The notes under the pieces are model-generated. The model searched no databases. It worked only from the letters and a program-made list of their open reading frames with translations, and was not told the DNA's origin. The translations under genes were made by a program, and so were the position numbers. A stretch of DNA of 64,000 nucleotides from Fretibacterium fastidiosum (lineage in GTDB: Bacteria > Synergistota > Synergistia > Synergistales > Aminobacteriaceae). This document shows, piece after piece, positions 50,752-59,563 of the stretch. The stretch is from positions 558,001 through 622,000 of the forward strand of contig NZ_OZ209244.1 of assembly GCF_964642095.1 (NCBI RefSeq), given 5' to 3'. Within the stretch, counting starts at the first letter, position 1, and every line of letters begins with the position of its first letter.

Positions 50752-51474
50752 TCATCTCATCATAACGGTCAAACCCCAACCAAGTAGACATCCCCAGAAT
50801 GAGAAAGCTCCCCAACATGCAGGTGAGTCTATTCCTGTACCTACCGATGAGTCGGTTGATGCTACTACCAGGAGAGAGAGAACTATACCCACAACCATAA
50901 TTCTCCCAATTCCTTTCATCGTGTTCTCTTTCTCCTTCTCTTTCTCTTCATCCTCCTTCCTTTGCTCCGCCCTCCTCCGGGCCAAGGCCGCCTCCCTCGC
51001 CTCGTGCGGGGCCAAGTCCGCCTCCCACTTCCTCTTTATCCGTTCGATCTCCCCTGAATAGAAAACCTTCACGTCGTCCGGGGCGTATTCGATTGCGCGC
51101 AGCGCTTCACGCGAGCTCCCCAGATTTTCAATCATAGCTCTGGTTCTTCCTATCGTCCCTTCATAGAATGTGAAGTCATTACGAAGAAATTTCACCTTGA
51201 ACATTCCCCACCAGGCCTCGTGGCAGGTGGGCGCACCCTCCAGGATCTTCTCGTACAAGGCCTCGGCGCCTTCCTGGTCCCCATCGAAGAGCTTCTGCTC
51301 CGCGCGGATCAGCATGTTCTGCAGGGTCGGGAGCCCGTCGACCTCCGCCTTGAACTTCTGAATCGCCTCCCGAACCAGAAACTCGCTGCCGCAGTAGACG
51401 CAGATCCCCCGCTCCAGGCCGGGGTTGAGCTCCAGCGCGCCCCCGCAGGCGGGGCATTTGGCCTTGGTCAGCAT
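50752..51474 (-). CDS. Zinc-ribbon membrane protein with coiled coil, function unknown
   Basis: A 240-residue protein. The N-terminal zinc ribbon is CPACGGALELNP...CVYCGSEF (residues 7-31). A region of TPR-like helices (AEALYEKILEGAPTCHEAWWGMFKVKFL) follows, then a charged coiled coil (ARRRAEQRKEDEEKEKEKENTMK). The last 45 residues form two hydrophobic spans, so the ribbon is cytoplasmic or on the cytoplasmic face. The start is ATG 51474, nine bases after AAGGAGAGG. I do not know its role. Confidence 0.75.
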   Translation of the reverse strand: MLTKAKCPACGGALELNPGLERGICVYCGSEFLVREAIQKFKAEVDGLPTLQNMLIRAEQKLFDGDQEGAEALYEKILEGAPTCHEAWWGMFKVKFLRNDFTFYEGTIGRTRAMIENLGSSREALRAIEYAPDDVKVFYSGEIERIKRKWEADLAPHEAREAALARRRAEQRKEDEEKEKEKENTMKGIGRIMVVGIVLSLLVVASTDSSVGTGIDSPACWGAFSFWGCLLGWGLTVMMR

Positions 51475-51818
51475 CAATGCAATCCTCTCCTTAGTTATTT
51501 GTATATTGGACGGCGCCCGATGAACCGCCGCCTCATTCACGATTTTAAAAAGCGTTCCGCATTCTCCGCCATCTCGCACTCCCCGGCGCTCGTTCCAAAT
51601 CCTTACCGAATCCTCACCGGGGAGATCGACGAATCCATTCGCCCAACCTCTTTAAAACGTCGTTTTGTCCTACGATAATATCACAACGAAGCCGCAACCG
51701 CAGGGGGGCCGAAACAGCCCCTCCGCCCCGCGCCTCCCTAAACGCCGTCAGGCTTGATATAATGTTGAGATCATTTCGAGCGGCCCGGCGCCGCACGTCA
51801 GGAAAGAGGTTTTTTTGA

Positions 51819-54458
51819 ATGCAGCATCGAACTGGACGCGAGCTTCGAGAGATGTTTCTGAAGTTCTGGGAGGAGAAGGGCTCGCACCGCTGCCCCAGCT
51901 TCTCCCTGATCCCGGACGATCCCTCCCTGCTCTTCACCATCGCGGGCATGGTGCCCCTGAAGCCCTACTACCTGGGCATCCGTCAGCCGCCGTACCCCCG
52001 CATCGTCACCAGCCAGAAGTGCGTGCGCACGAACGACATCGAGAACGTGGGGCGCACCGCGCGGCACCACACCTTCTTCGAGATGCTGGGAAACTTCTCC
52101 TGGGGGAGCTACTTCAAGAAGGAGGCTATCACCTGGGCCTGGGAGTTCCTGACGGATCGAATCGGCCTCGACCCCAACCGGCTCTACGCCACCATCTACC
52201 AGGACGACGAGGAGTCCCGGGAGGTGTGGCACCGCCAGGCGGGCCTGCCGGAGGACCGCATCCTGCGCTTCGGCCAGGACAACAACTACTGGTTCATGGG
52301 GGACACGGGGCCGTGCGGCCCCTGCTCCGAGATCTACTACGACCGGGGTCCGGACTACGGCTGCGGCAAGCCGAGCTGTGGCGTGGGCTGCGACTGCGAC
52401 CGCTACCTGGAGATCTGGAACCTGGTGTTCACCCAGTTCGACCGGCAGAAGGACGGCAGCCTGCCGAACCTGCCCCACAAGAACATCGACACCGGCATGG
52501 GGCTGGAACGGCTGGCCTCCGTGGTGCAGGGCGTGGACACGGACTACGAGACGGACCTCTTCACGCCGCTGATCCGGCACACCTGCGCGCGCGCCGGCAT
52601 CCAGTACGGCCAGGGCGGCCGCAACGACATGGCCGTGCGCGTCATTGCGGACCACGTCCGGTCCGTGGCCTTCATGCTGGCGGACGGCGTGCTGCCCGCG
52701 AACGACGGGCCGGGCTACGTGCTGCGCCGGCTGCTGCGCCGGGCCGTGCGCTTCGGACGGCTCCTGGGGTTCGAGGGGGCCTTCCTGTGCGAGTACATGC
52801 CCATCCTGATCGACCTGATGGGCGACCCCTACCGCGAGCTCATCGATCAGCGTCCCACCATCGAACAGATCATTACCGTGGAGGAGGAGCGCTTTCAGAG
52901 GACCCTCCAGCAGGGCACCGACCTCTTCGAGGCCGAGACGGCCCGACTGGCCGCAGCGGGGCGCAGGGAGGTGCCGGGGGAGGTGGTCTTCACGCTCTAC
53001 GACACCTACGGCTTCCCGCCGGAGCTGACGCGGGAGATGGCGGACGAGCAGGGCTTCGCCGTGGACGAAGCGGGCTTCAAGGCCGCCATGCAGCAGCAGC
53101 GGGACCGGGCCAGGGCCTCAAGCAAGCAGAAGAAGAGCGCCCTCGCCGGCGACGTCTACACGGAGCTGGAGAACGAGGGGGGCGCGACGCGCTTCACAGG
53201 CTACGCCTCCGCCATGGGCGCGGGGAAGGTGACGGCCATCCTGACGAAGGAGGGCCGAAGGGACCACGTCGAGGGCAATGGGGAGTTTGAGCTCGTGCTG
53301 GACGAGACGCCCTTCTACGCGGAGCGCGGCGGCGAGGTGGGCGACACGGGGACCATCCGGGACGGGGAGACGACCCTGGAGGTCCTGAACACCGTGCCCC
53401 ACGGCGGGGTCATCGTCCACCGCGTGAGGATGACGGAGGGCTCCGTCCGCGTCGGGGACAGCATGACGGCCGAGGCGGACGATGCGCGCCGCCAGGCCAT
53501 CCGCCGCAACCACACCGGGACGCACCTGCTGCACGAGGCGCTGGGCCGCGTGCTGGGCCGCCACGTCCGCCAGGCGGGCTCCCTGGTGACGGACCGCTTC
53601 CTGCGCTTCGACTTCACGCACCACACGCCCCTGACGGACGGACAGATCGAGGAGGTCGAGCGCATCGTCAACGGGGAGATCCTGCGGAACGTCCCCGTCT
53701 CCACGGCGGAGCACACGCTGGAGGAGGCGCGGGAGCTGGGGGCGAAGGCGCTGTTCGACGAGAAGTACGGCGACGTCGTGCGCGTGGTGACGGTGCCGGA
53801 CTTCTCCATGGAGCTCTGCGGCGGCCTGCACGTGCGGGCGACGGGCGACATCGGCAGCTTCAAGGTCCTGCGCGAGGAGAGCATCGGCTCCGGGACGCGC
53901 CGCATCCTGGCGATGACGGGGATGGAGGTCGTGGAGCTGATGCAGGTGCTCTTCGGCCTGCGGCGCCGCCTGATGGGCATCCTCTCCGCGGACGAGGAGG
54001 GGCTGGAGGCAAAGGCTAAAGACCTGGCAGAGGAGCTGCGTGCCCTCCAGAAGCGGGCCCAGGAGCGGGCGCGCCACGAGTTGACGGACAACGTGGATCG
54101 GTTCGTGGAGCGGCGCCGCGTGGGCGGTGCAGTGCTGCACATCGGCAGGTTCCCGGACGTCAAGTCAGACGTCCTGCGCGACGTCGGGGACCGGGTGAAG
54201 GCGGGGCCGGACCCGTCGGTGGCCCTCCTGGCCTCCGTGGACGAAAACGGGGCCTGCACGCTCATCGTGATGGCGGACGACCGGGCCGTGAAGCTGGGGG
54301 CCAACGCGGGCGCCATCGTGCGCGAGGCCTCGGCCGTCCTGGGCGGCAAGGGCGGCGGCAGGCCGTCCACGGCCCAGGGCGGCGGACGCGATGGGGAAAA
54401 GCTCGACGAGGCCCTGGAGCGCGCGGCGGAGGTCCTGAAGGGGCAGTTGGGGGCATGA
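51819..54458 (+). CDS. alaS: Alanyl-tRNA synthetase
   Basis: An 879-residue enzyme charging tRNA-Ala. The catalytic domain has the class II motifs TSQKCVRTNDIENVGRTARH and FTQFDRQ...IDTGMGLERL. The editing domain has RRNHTGTHLLHEAL and CGGLHVRATGDIG, with zinc-binding His/Cys residues. The C-terminal coiled coil and DHHA1 domain end the protein. Length is normal. A -10 box TATAAT at 51758-51763 precedes it. I looked for a T-box leader in the 51475-51818 gap and found none. The stop overlaps ruvX by four bases. Confidence 0.97.
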   Translation: MQHRTGRELREMFLKFWEEKGSHRCPSFSLIPDDPSLLFTIAGMVPLKPYYLGIRQPPYPRIVTSQKCVRTNDIENVGRTARHHTFFEMLGNFSWGSYFKKEAITWAWEFLTDRIGLDPNRLYATIYQDDEESREVWHRQAGLPEDRILRFGQDNNYWFMGDTGPCGPCSEIYYDRGPDYGCGKPSCGVGCDCDRYLEIWNLVFTQFDRQKDGSLPNLPHKNIDTGMGLERLASVVQGVDTDYETDLFTPLIRHTCARAGIQYGQGGRNDMAVRVIADHVRSVAFMLADGVLPANDGPGYVLRRLLRRAVRFGRLLGFEGAFLCEYMPILIDLMGDPYRELIDQRPTIEQIITVEEERFQRTLQQGTDLFEAETARLAAAGRREVPGEVVFTLYDTYGFPPELTREMADEQGFAVDEAGFKAAMQQQRDRARASSKQKKSALAGDVYTELENEGGATRFTGYASAMGAGKVTAILTKEGRRDHVEGNGEFELVLDETPFYAERGGEVGDTGTIRDGETTLEVLNTVPHGGVIVHRVRMTEGSVRVGDSMTAEADDARRQAIRRNHTGTHLLHEALGRVLGRHVRQAGSLVTDRFLRFDFTHHTPLTDGQIEEVERIVNGEILRNVPVSTAEHTLEEARELGAKALFDEKYGDVVRVVTVPDFSMELCGGLHVRATGDIGSFKVLREESIGSGTRRILAMTGMEVVELMQVLFGLRRRLMGILSADEEGLEAKAKDLAEELRALQKRAQERARHELTDNVDRFVERRRVGGAVLHIGRFPDVKSDVLRDVGDRVKAGPDPSVALLASVDENGACTLIVMADDRAVKLGANAGAIVREASAVLGGKGGGRPSTAQGGGRDGEKLDEALERAAEVLKGQLGA

Positions 54459-54895
54459 CGGAGGCTCAGCCCGGGCGCGTGCTGGCGCTGGACGTAGGCA
54501 GCGCCCGCGTCGGCGCGGCCATCAGCGATCCCATGCGCCTCATCGCCCAGGGGCTGGCCGTCTGGCCCGTGGTGGACAGGGACGGAGGCTGGCGGCGAAA
54601 GTTCGAGGCCTGCCTCGTGCAGTACGCCCCGACGCTGGTCCTGGTAGGGATGCCCACGCGCACGGACGGCACGAGGGGGCCGGAGGCGGAGAGGGTGGCG
54701 AAGCTCGTCGACCTCCTCCGCGCCGGCCACCCGGACCTGGCGTTCGACACGTGGGACGAGCGCTTCACCACCGTCATGGCCCATCGGGCGATGATTGAGG
54801 GCGGCGTCTCCCGCAGCGGACGGCGTCAGCGGGTGGACAAGATCGCCGCCGTCCTGATCCTGGAGAGCTGGCTTGCGCGGCAGGGCGCCCCGTGA
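54455..54895 (+). CDS. ruvX: YqgF/RuvX-like Holliday junction resolvase or 16S rRNA-processing nuclease
   Basis: A 146-residue RNase H-like protein. LALDVGSARVGAAISDP at the start carries the catalytic Asp. VLVGMPTRTDGTRGPEAERV is the conserved second block, and VDKIAAVLILESWL contains the C-terminal acidic residues. YqgF helps mature 16S rRNA. Overlap with alaS is the usual arrangement. Confidence 0.92.
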   Translation: MTEAQPGRVLALDVGSARVGAAISDPMRLIAQGLAVWPVVDRDGGWRRKFEACLVQYAPTLVLVGMPTRTDGTRGPEAERVAKLVDLLRAGHPDLAFDTWDERFTTVMAHRAMIEGGVSRSGRRQRVDKIAAVLILESWLARQGAP

Positions 54896-55019
54896 CGCCC
54901 CGTCCCGTCGGGTGTAAGATAGTGGCGAGGCCCCGCCGCGCGGCGGCCGGACTTCGCGTTCTGCGTTCAGAAAAAATTTCAGGGCGTCCTCGATCGACGC
55001 CCCACGGGAGGTTTTATCG

Positions 55020-57380
55020 ATGAGCAAGACGGTGCGCCTGGTGTCGGGGGCCCTCGTCCTCCTCGCCGCGCTGGCCGCCGGCGGTGCGGCCTGGGGCGCG
55101 GTGGCGGACCCCATCCACGACTACCCCAGCTTCAACGACTACGACGACGCGGACCGCTACTACACCTTCGGGGACCACACCACGGAGTACGGCTACCACT
55201 ACCAGCTTCGGGACGTGAGCGGCGCGCGCGACGGACACACCGTCGCCGGCGCTCAGTGGTTCGCCACCAGCTACGAGAACTACCTGTGGCGCTACGTCAA
55301 CGAGGACCTCAACGGGCGCCTGCTCTACCGACGGACCCTCGGCGGCGAGACGCCGGAGGTGCCCCTGACCACCTCGGCGGACCTGCTCTACGATTTCGAG
55401 GCCGTCTACATCGACGAGCCGCAGCCCTACCCCGCCTACCCCGACACGCGCTACCGCGACGCCTGCATGGACCCCATCGAATCCATCGCCCTGGTCCTCC
55501 CCGAAGGGCGGGGGCAGTTCAAGGTCTCCCTGGCCAACCACTACGCGCGCCACTTCCCCTATTGGTGGCGCGAGTCCGGGAGCGGCCGAACCCCGATCAA
55601 CCCGTCGCCCGTCCTGTCCGGCGACATCGTCTCCCATGACGTCATCTCTCGCGACGTGATGGAGGACGTGCTCCTGAGCGCGGAGGGGTACGCCGTCTCC
55701 GTGCAGCCCAACAGGCCCCAGCGCGTCATGCCGGGCGAATCCATGACCGCGAACGTCAGCCTGACGGCCGAGAACCCGGAGGCCTACGGCAGCAGGCTGG
55801 GCTACATCGCGTTCCGCCAGTCCGCCAGCTTCGACACGGGCTACGTCGGCTGGCGCGAGTCCCTCCACGTCCCCGTGGTGGTGGCCAACGTCCACGACGG
55901 CCCGGCCTCCGACCCCGGCAACGAGCTCTACTTCGACATGATGATCTTCAACAGGACGCTCAGCGGCGACACCGTCGTCGGCATGGGGGACATCGAGAAG
56001 CGCATCCAGTTTCGCTGGGGCGTGGACCGCGAGATGACCCAGGACCTGGGCGCGCTCTATATGATGCGCCACTCCCTGAACAGCGGCCTGCCCAGCTACC
56101 ACCTGGAGACGCGGATCACGAACCGCACCGGCACGCGCTACCGCCTCCAGCGCTACGACATGATCGGAGGACCGAGGGACAACACCGGCTCCGGCGACGT
56201 GGGCGGCGGCTCCTGGGACATGACGGCGCGCTACACCTTCCGGGACATCCGGCCCGACCACTGGAAGTACGACCTGACCCCGGACCTCTACGGCAGCCTG
56301 CCGGACCACTTCCAGCTGGACGCCCACAGCCAGATCGCGCCGGGGCTCGTCACGGTTTACAAGAACCGCGTCGGCACGGGCTACAACACCCTGAACACTT
56401 CCTACGGCACGAGCGAGTCCTTCCGCCTCTATCCCTTCTCCGAGGCCCGGCACCACGACCTGCGCCTCAGCTACCGGCGGGTCGGGGGCATGGCCCTGAC
56501 GGGAGGCGCCTCCGAGGCCACCGGACGCTGGCGCGTACAGGGCTTCCGTTGGGACCAGTTCGCCGACGTGGTGCAGAACGACGAGCAGACAACTTATGAG
56601 CTGGAGAAGCTGATGGGCAAGCCCGCCTCCCTGGGGAGCAGCGCCGTCGGCGCCTCGGACGCCTACGTCCGTTCGAGCGCCCTGAACGCCTTCGAGATCA
56701 AGACCGACGTCCCCGCCGGGCTGGTCTCCATGGACGTCTCGATGGACGTCGTCGTGTCGAAGGACGTCTCCGGAGACGTGGTCCAGATGGTGTCGCGGGA
56801 CGTGCCGGCGACCATCGCCGTTCAGCCGATGCGGGTGCGCCTCCGCATCCCGCGCAGGGAGCAGATACTGGTGGGCCGCTGGGAGCAGCTGAGCGAGGCG
56901 GCGGACGGCAAGGCCCTGCTGAAGCAGTTCATGCGCTTCGGCACGGTCTGGCTGCGCTCCGGCAGGGCGGACGAGCGGGACACGAACCTGTTCACCGCCA
57001 TCTCGCAGCGCGGCGTGGACCCTGCGGAGTGCGTCAGCGCGTTCCTCTACAACGATGAGCTCTACCTGGACTTCATCCTCCTCCTGGCGGACGCCAAAAG
57101 CCCGCGGGAGGGCTACACGGCCTACCTGCGAACGTTCCGGGACGACGGCATCCCCTACATCCTGATCGGCGACGGGGCGGCGGACGGCGTGTGGAACCTG
57201 GGCCTCTACGTAGACGCCGCAGGGGCCAACCCGGAGTCGGGGCGCTCGTCGGACGACGTCAACCCCAGGCCCCAGGAGAAGGAGAAGGAGGAGGGCGGGG
57301 GCTGCAACGCGGCCTCAGGCCTGGGCCTCATCCTGTCGGCGTTCGTCGGCGCGCTGTTCCTGGAGCGCCGCATCCGCTGA
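55020..57380 (+). CDS. Exported Synerg-CTERM surface protein of unknown function
   Basis: A 786-residue protein with a signal peptide (SGALVLLAALAAGGAAWGA). The C-terminus has KEKEEGGGCNAASGLGLILS and AFVGALFLERRIR: a Gly-Gly-Cys-Asn motif, a hydrophobic span and basic residues. This is the Synerg-CTERM sorting signal. The bulk is rich in Tyr, Arg and Asp with repeated short beta-rich phrases (DIVSHDVISRDVMEDV and VSMDVSMDVVVSKDVSGDVV). I find no known catalytic domain. The protein is probably released at the Cys and lipid- or glycan-linked at the surface. ATG 55020 lies 14 bases after a GGAGG. Confidence 0.85.
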   Translation: MSKTVRLVSGALVLLAALAAGGAAWGAVADPIHDYPSFNDYDDADRYYTFGDHTTEYGYHYQLRDVSGARDGHTVAGAQWFATSYENYLWRYVNEDLNGRLLYRRTLGGETPEVPLTTSADLLYDFEAVYIDEPQPYPAYPDTRYRDACMDPIESIALVLPEGRGQFKVSLANHYARHFPYWWRESGSGRTPINPSPVLSGDIVSHDVISRDVMEDVLLSAEGYAVSVQPNRPQRVMPGESMTANVSLTAENPEAYGSRLGYIAFRQSASFDTGYVGWRESLHVPVVVANVHDGPASDPGNELYFDMMIFNRTLSGDTVVGMGDIEKRIQFRWGVDREMTQDLGALYMMRHSLNSGLPSYHLETRITNRTGTRYRLQRYDMIGGPRDNTGSGDVGGGSWDMTARYTFRDIRPDHWKYDLTPDLYGSLPDHFQLDAHSQIAPGLVTVYKNRVGTGYNTLNTSYGTSESFRLYPFSEARHHDLRLSYRRVGGMALTGGASEATGRWRVQGFRWDQFADVVQNDEQTTYELEKLMGKPASLGSSAVGASDAYVRSSALNAFEIKTDVPAGLVSMDVSMDVVVSKDVSGDVVQMVSRDVPATIAVQPMRVRLRIPRREQILVGRWEQLSEAADGKALLKQFMRFGTVWLRSGRADERDTNLFTAISQRGVDPAECVSAFLYNDELYLDFILLLADAKSPREGYTAYLRTFRDDGIPYILIGDGAADGVWNLGLYVDAAGANPESGRSSDDVNPRPQEKEKEEGGGCNAASGLGLILSAFVGALFLERRIR

Positions 57381-57412
57381 GGCGCGGTCCGCTCATCGCA
57401 CGGAGGTTCGCA

Positions 57413-57674
57413 CTAGGGAAACACTGATTAAGTCGTTGAGAACTGTCAACCGCATAGACTCCCTTCAGTGCCTGAAACTTCACCAGGCCGCGCGAAGCGC
57501 GTGGGGATTGGGACTGACGGCCCGTGAGCAAGGGCGAACGGCAGCCGGAAGGCTCCCCGAAGTGGGGGGCGTAGCCCCATTTTAAAATCTTAGGGAAGCG
57601 CTGAAGGATACCCTTTATTTGATGCTCCTTGAGTACTTTCAACAACTTTTAAAGATTAATCAGCGCTTCCCTAG
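57413..57674. repeat. Second inverted-repeat element, IS5-type ends (CTAG duplication)
   Basis: The left end CTAG-GGAAACACTGATTAA (57413-57431) mirrors the right end TTAATCAGCGCTTCC-CTAG (57656-57674), 19 bp with two mismatches, flanked by CTAG as in YTAR duplications of IS5-family elements. A third copy of the end (AGGGAAGCGCTGAAGG) is at 57591-57606. An internal stretch at 57508-57568 (GACTGACGGCCCGTGAGC...) is shared with the other repeat family. No transposase is present. The right end stops just before the ribosome-binding site of the next gene. Confidence 0.8.
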
Positions 57675-57691
57675 AGAAGGAGGGATGCATC

Positions 57692-57967
57692 TTGAGTCTC
57701 TGGGAGAAGTGGGAACGGGACAAGCGGCGGGCGCAGGGCCTTGAGGTGAAGAGCGACGTTCAGATTCAAAGCTCGTACAGGAAGCCCAACCTGCGCCGCC
57801 AGCTCACGATCGTCGCGGCGGTGCTGCTCGGATGCCTCGCCATCGCTTTCGCCTCCATTCTCGTGGAGGCCGGCATGGGCCGAAAGTGGTCGGACACCCT
57901 GGTCGTCCGCCTCCTCATCCAGAGGCAGCTTCAGCGCGAGGAGATCGCAAGACGTCAAAATCCATAG
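57692..57967 (+). CDS. Small single-span membrane protein
   Basis: A 91-residue protein with a charged N-terminus (LWEKWERDKRRAQGLE), one span (LTIVAAVLLGCLAIAFASILVE, residues about 38-59) and a basic C-terminal tail. I do not recognise it. The start is TTG 57692, seven bases after GGAGGG (57679-57684); no ATG is in frame. The ribosome-binding site begins two to five bases beyond the repeat-element end, so that element may have brought in or altered its expression. A 12-bp hairpin at 57975-58005 follows. Confidence 0.6.
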   Translation: MSLWEKWERDKRRAQGLEVKSDVQIQSSYRKPNLRRQLTIVAAVLLGCLAIAFASILVEAGMGRKWSDTLVVRLLIQRQLQREEIARRQNP

Positions 57968-57974
57968 CACGACA

Positions 57975-58005
57975 GACGGCGCGGAGCGGGAAACTCCGCG
58001 CCGTC
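57975..58005 (+). terminator. Hairpin after the small membrane protein gene
   Basis: GACGGCGCGGAG pairs perfectly with CTCCGCGCCGTC around a seven-base loop. Another stem (GGCCCC/GGGGCC, 58081-58102) followed by ATTTTAT lies just before the rubrerythrin gene. Confidence 0.7.
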
Positions 58006-58127
58006 GTCTCTGCCGGGGCAGGCCCAGTCCGTCCTTGCCATCCGTGGTATGATAGAGGCGAGCTCGAAAGGGCTCACACAGGCCCCGCCGAAGCGTGGGG
58101 CCATTTTATCATGGGGGGAATTTTGAG

Positions 58128-58703
58128 ATGACGGACATGTTGAGGAGCAGGGCGGAAGAGCTGAAGGGCAAGAAGACCCGCGAGAACCTGTGCACGGCCT
58201 TTGCGGGAGAGTCCCAGGCGCGCAACAAGTACACGTTCTTCGCGGCCAAAGCCCGCGCCGAGGGCTACAATCAGATCGCGGACCTCTTCGAGGAGACGGC
58301 GCACAACGAGAGAGCGCACGCCAAGATGTGGTTCCAGATCCTCGGCGGGATCAGCGACAGCACGGCGGAGAACCTGAAGGCCGCCGCAGCCGGCGAGCAC
58401 GACGAGTGGACGGACATGTACCCCACCTTCGCCAAGGTGGCGCGCGAGGAAGGCTTCAACGACATCGCCCGCCTGTTCGAGGGCGTCGCGGCCATCGAAA
58501 AGGCGCACGAGGAGCGCTACAAGAAACTGCTGAACGACGTCGAGAAGGGGCTGGTCTTCTCCTCCGACGGCGACGCCATCTGGCAGTGCGCCAACTGCGG
58601 GCACATCGTGGTGGGCAGGAGGGCGCCCGAGATGTGTCCCATCTGCGGGCACCCGAAGGCCTACTTCATGAAGAAGGGTGAGGGCGGCCAGGCCGGAGAT
58701 TAG
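58128..58703 (+). CDS. rbr: Rubrerythrin
   Basis: A 191-residue peroxide-scavenging protein of anaerobes. The di-iron four-helix domain shows EETAHNERAHAKMW and GVAAIEKAHEERYKKL (ExxH sites). The C-terminal rubredoxin-like domain has CANCGHIVVG...CPICGHPKAYF. It reduces hydrogen peroxide with electrons from rubredoxin. The start is ATG 58128 after GGGGGGAATTTTGAG. No partner gene is adjacent. Confidence 0.95.
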   Translation: MTDMLRSRAEELKGKKTRENLCTAFAGESQARNKYTFFAAKARAEGYNQIADLFEETAHNERAHAKMWFQILGGISDSTAENLKAAAAGEHDEWTDMYPTFAKVAREEGFNDIARLFEGVAAIEKAHEERYKKLLNDVEKGLVFSSDGDAIWQCANCGHIVVGRRAPEMCPICGHPKAYFMKKGEGGQAGD

Positions 58704-58801
58704 GTCAGGATTTCGCAAGGGAAGGGGAGAACGGCGGAGGCGAAGCCCCTCGAAGGACGATTATAATAGCGGTCACGAAATCAATTTCGAGGAGGTCAAT
58801 C

Positions 58802-59467
58802 ATGTTTGCTGCTTTCAGGAAATTCTGCGCCTTCCTTTTGGCGGTTGCGGTTCTTCTCCCCACCGGAGCGGCGTCTGCCGACGTCCCGCTCCCGGCCCCG
58901 CAGAGGACGGGCGGACCGGGCGTCTTTGACGCCATCGGAAGCCGCGCCTCGGCCCTGGGGGCCGACTTCGCCTCCATGGGGGAGGTGTCGTCGGAGAAGC
59001 TCTCGACGATCCTGTGGGCGGCGACGGGCCTGAACCGCGGGGAGAAGGGGTGGACAGTGCCGATGGCCATGGGGATGGAGCCCTACGTCAAAGTCTACGT
59101 GGCGCGGGCCGACGGAGTCTTCCTGTACGACTGGAAAGCCCACGCGCTGAAGGAGGTCTCCGGTGAGGACGTTCGGGGACGGATCGGCAAGCAGGACTTC
59201 GTCGCGAAGGCCCCCTGCACCCTGATCCTCGTCTCGGATTCCGAAGCCCTTTCCCGAAAGTTCAAGGACGAGGACGCCGAGGAGCAGTTCGCGGCCGTCG
59301 CCGCGGGGGCCATGGCTCAGGACGTCTACCTGGCGGCCGGGGCCGTGGGCGTCGGTACGCGCTACATCCGCTCCGTCCAGAAGGACGCCGTCGAAGACGT
59401 CCTGGGGTTGCGTGACGACGACGACGTCCTCTGCATCATGCCGATGGGGACGAAGCCGGGGGCCTGA
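58802..59467 (+). CDS. Exported nitroreductase-like (SagB-type) protein
   Basis: A 221-residue protein with a signal peptide ending GAASA. The mature part has LSTILWAATGLNRGEKGWTVPMAMG and later AMAQDVYLAAGAVGVGTRYI, as in FMN-dependent nitroreductase/SagB-type proteins. Its location outside the cytoplasm is unusual for a flavoprotein but is known for Tat- or Sec-exported members. A TATAAT at 58762-58767 and AGGAGG upstream support ATG 58802. The substrate is unknown. Confidence 0.7.
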   Translation: MFAAFRKFCAFLLAVAVLLPTGAASADVPLPAPQRTGGPGVFDAIGSRASALGADFASMGEVSSEKLSTILWAATGLNRGEKGWTVPMAMGMEPYVKVYVARADGVFLYDWKAHALKEVSGEDVRGRIGKQDFVAKAPCTLILVSDSEALSRKFKDEDAEEQFAAVAAGAMAQDVYLAAGAVGVGTRYIRSVQKDAVEDVLGLRDDDDVLCIMPMGTKPGA

Positions 59468-59509
59468 GCCCGCCCCGCCGCACGAAGGGAAACACGAACG
59501 ATCGAGAGG

Positions 59510-59539
59510 GAAGGGGGGAGTCGGTTGGCTCCCCCCTTC
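59510..59539. terminator. Bidirectional terminator-like hairpin between convergent genes
   Basis: GAAGGGGGGAG (59510-59520) pairs with CTCCCCCCTTC (59529-59539). It lies between the ends of the nitroreductase-like gene and the amidohydrolase gene. Confidence 0.7.
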
Positions 59540-59563
59540 ATCGTCTCGCAGCGGCCCCGCGCT

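Noticed and set aside
51475..51818. T-box leader upstream of alaS
   Set aside because: No T-box sequence or antiterminator-terminator pair is visible; the gap contains only a -10-like box and AT-rich stretches.
53315..56456. Long minus-strand open frames opposite alaS and the Synerg-CTERM gene
   Set aside because: They overlap well-supported genes entirely and read as basic or His/Val/Gly-rich shadows.
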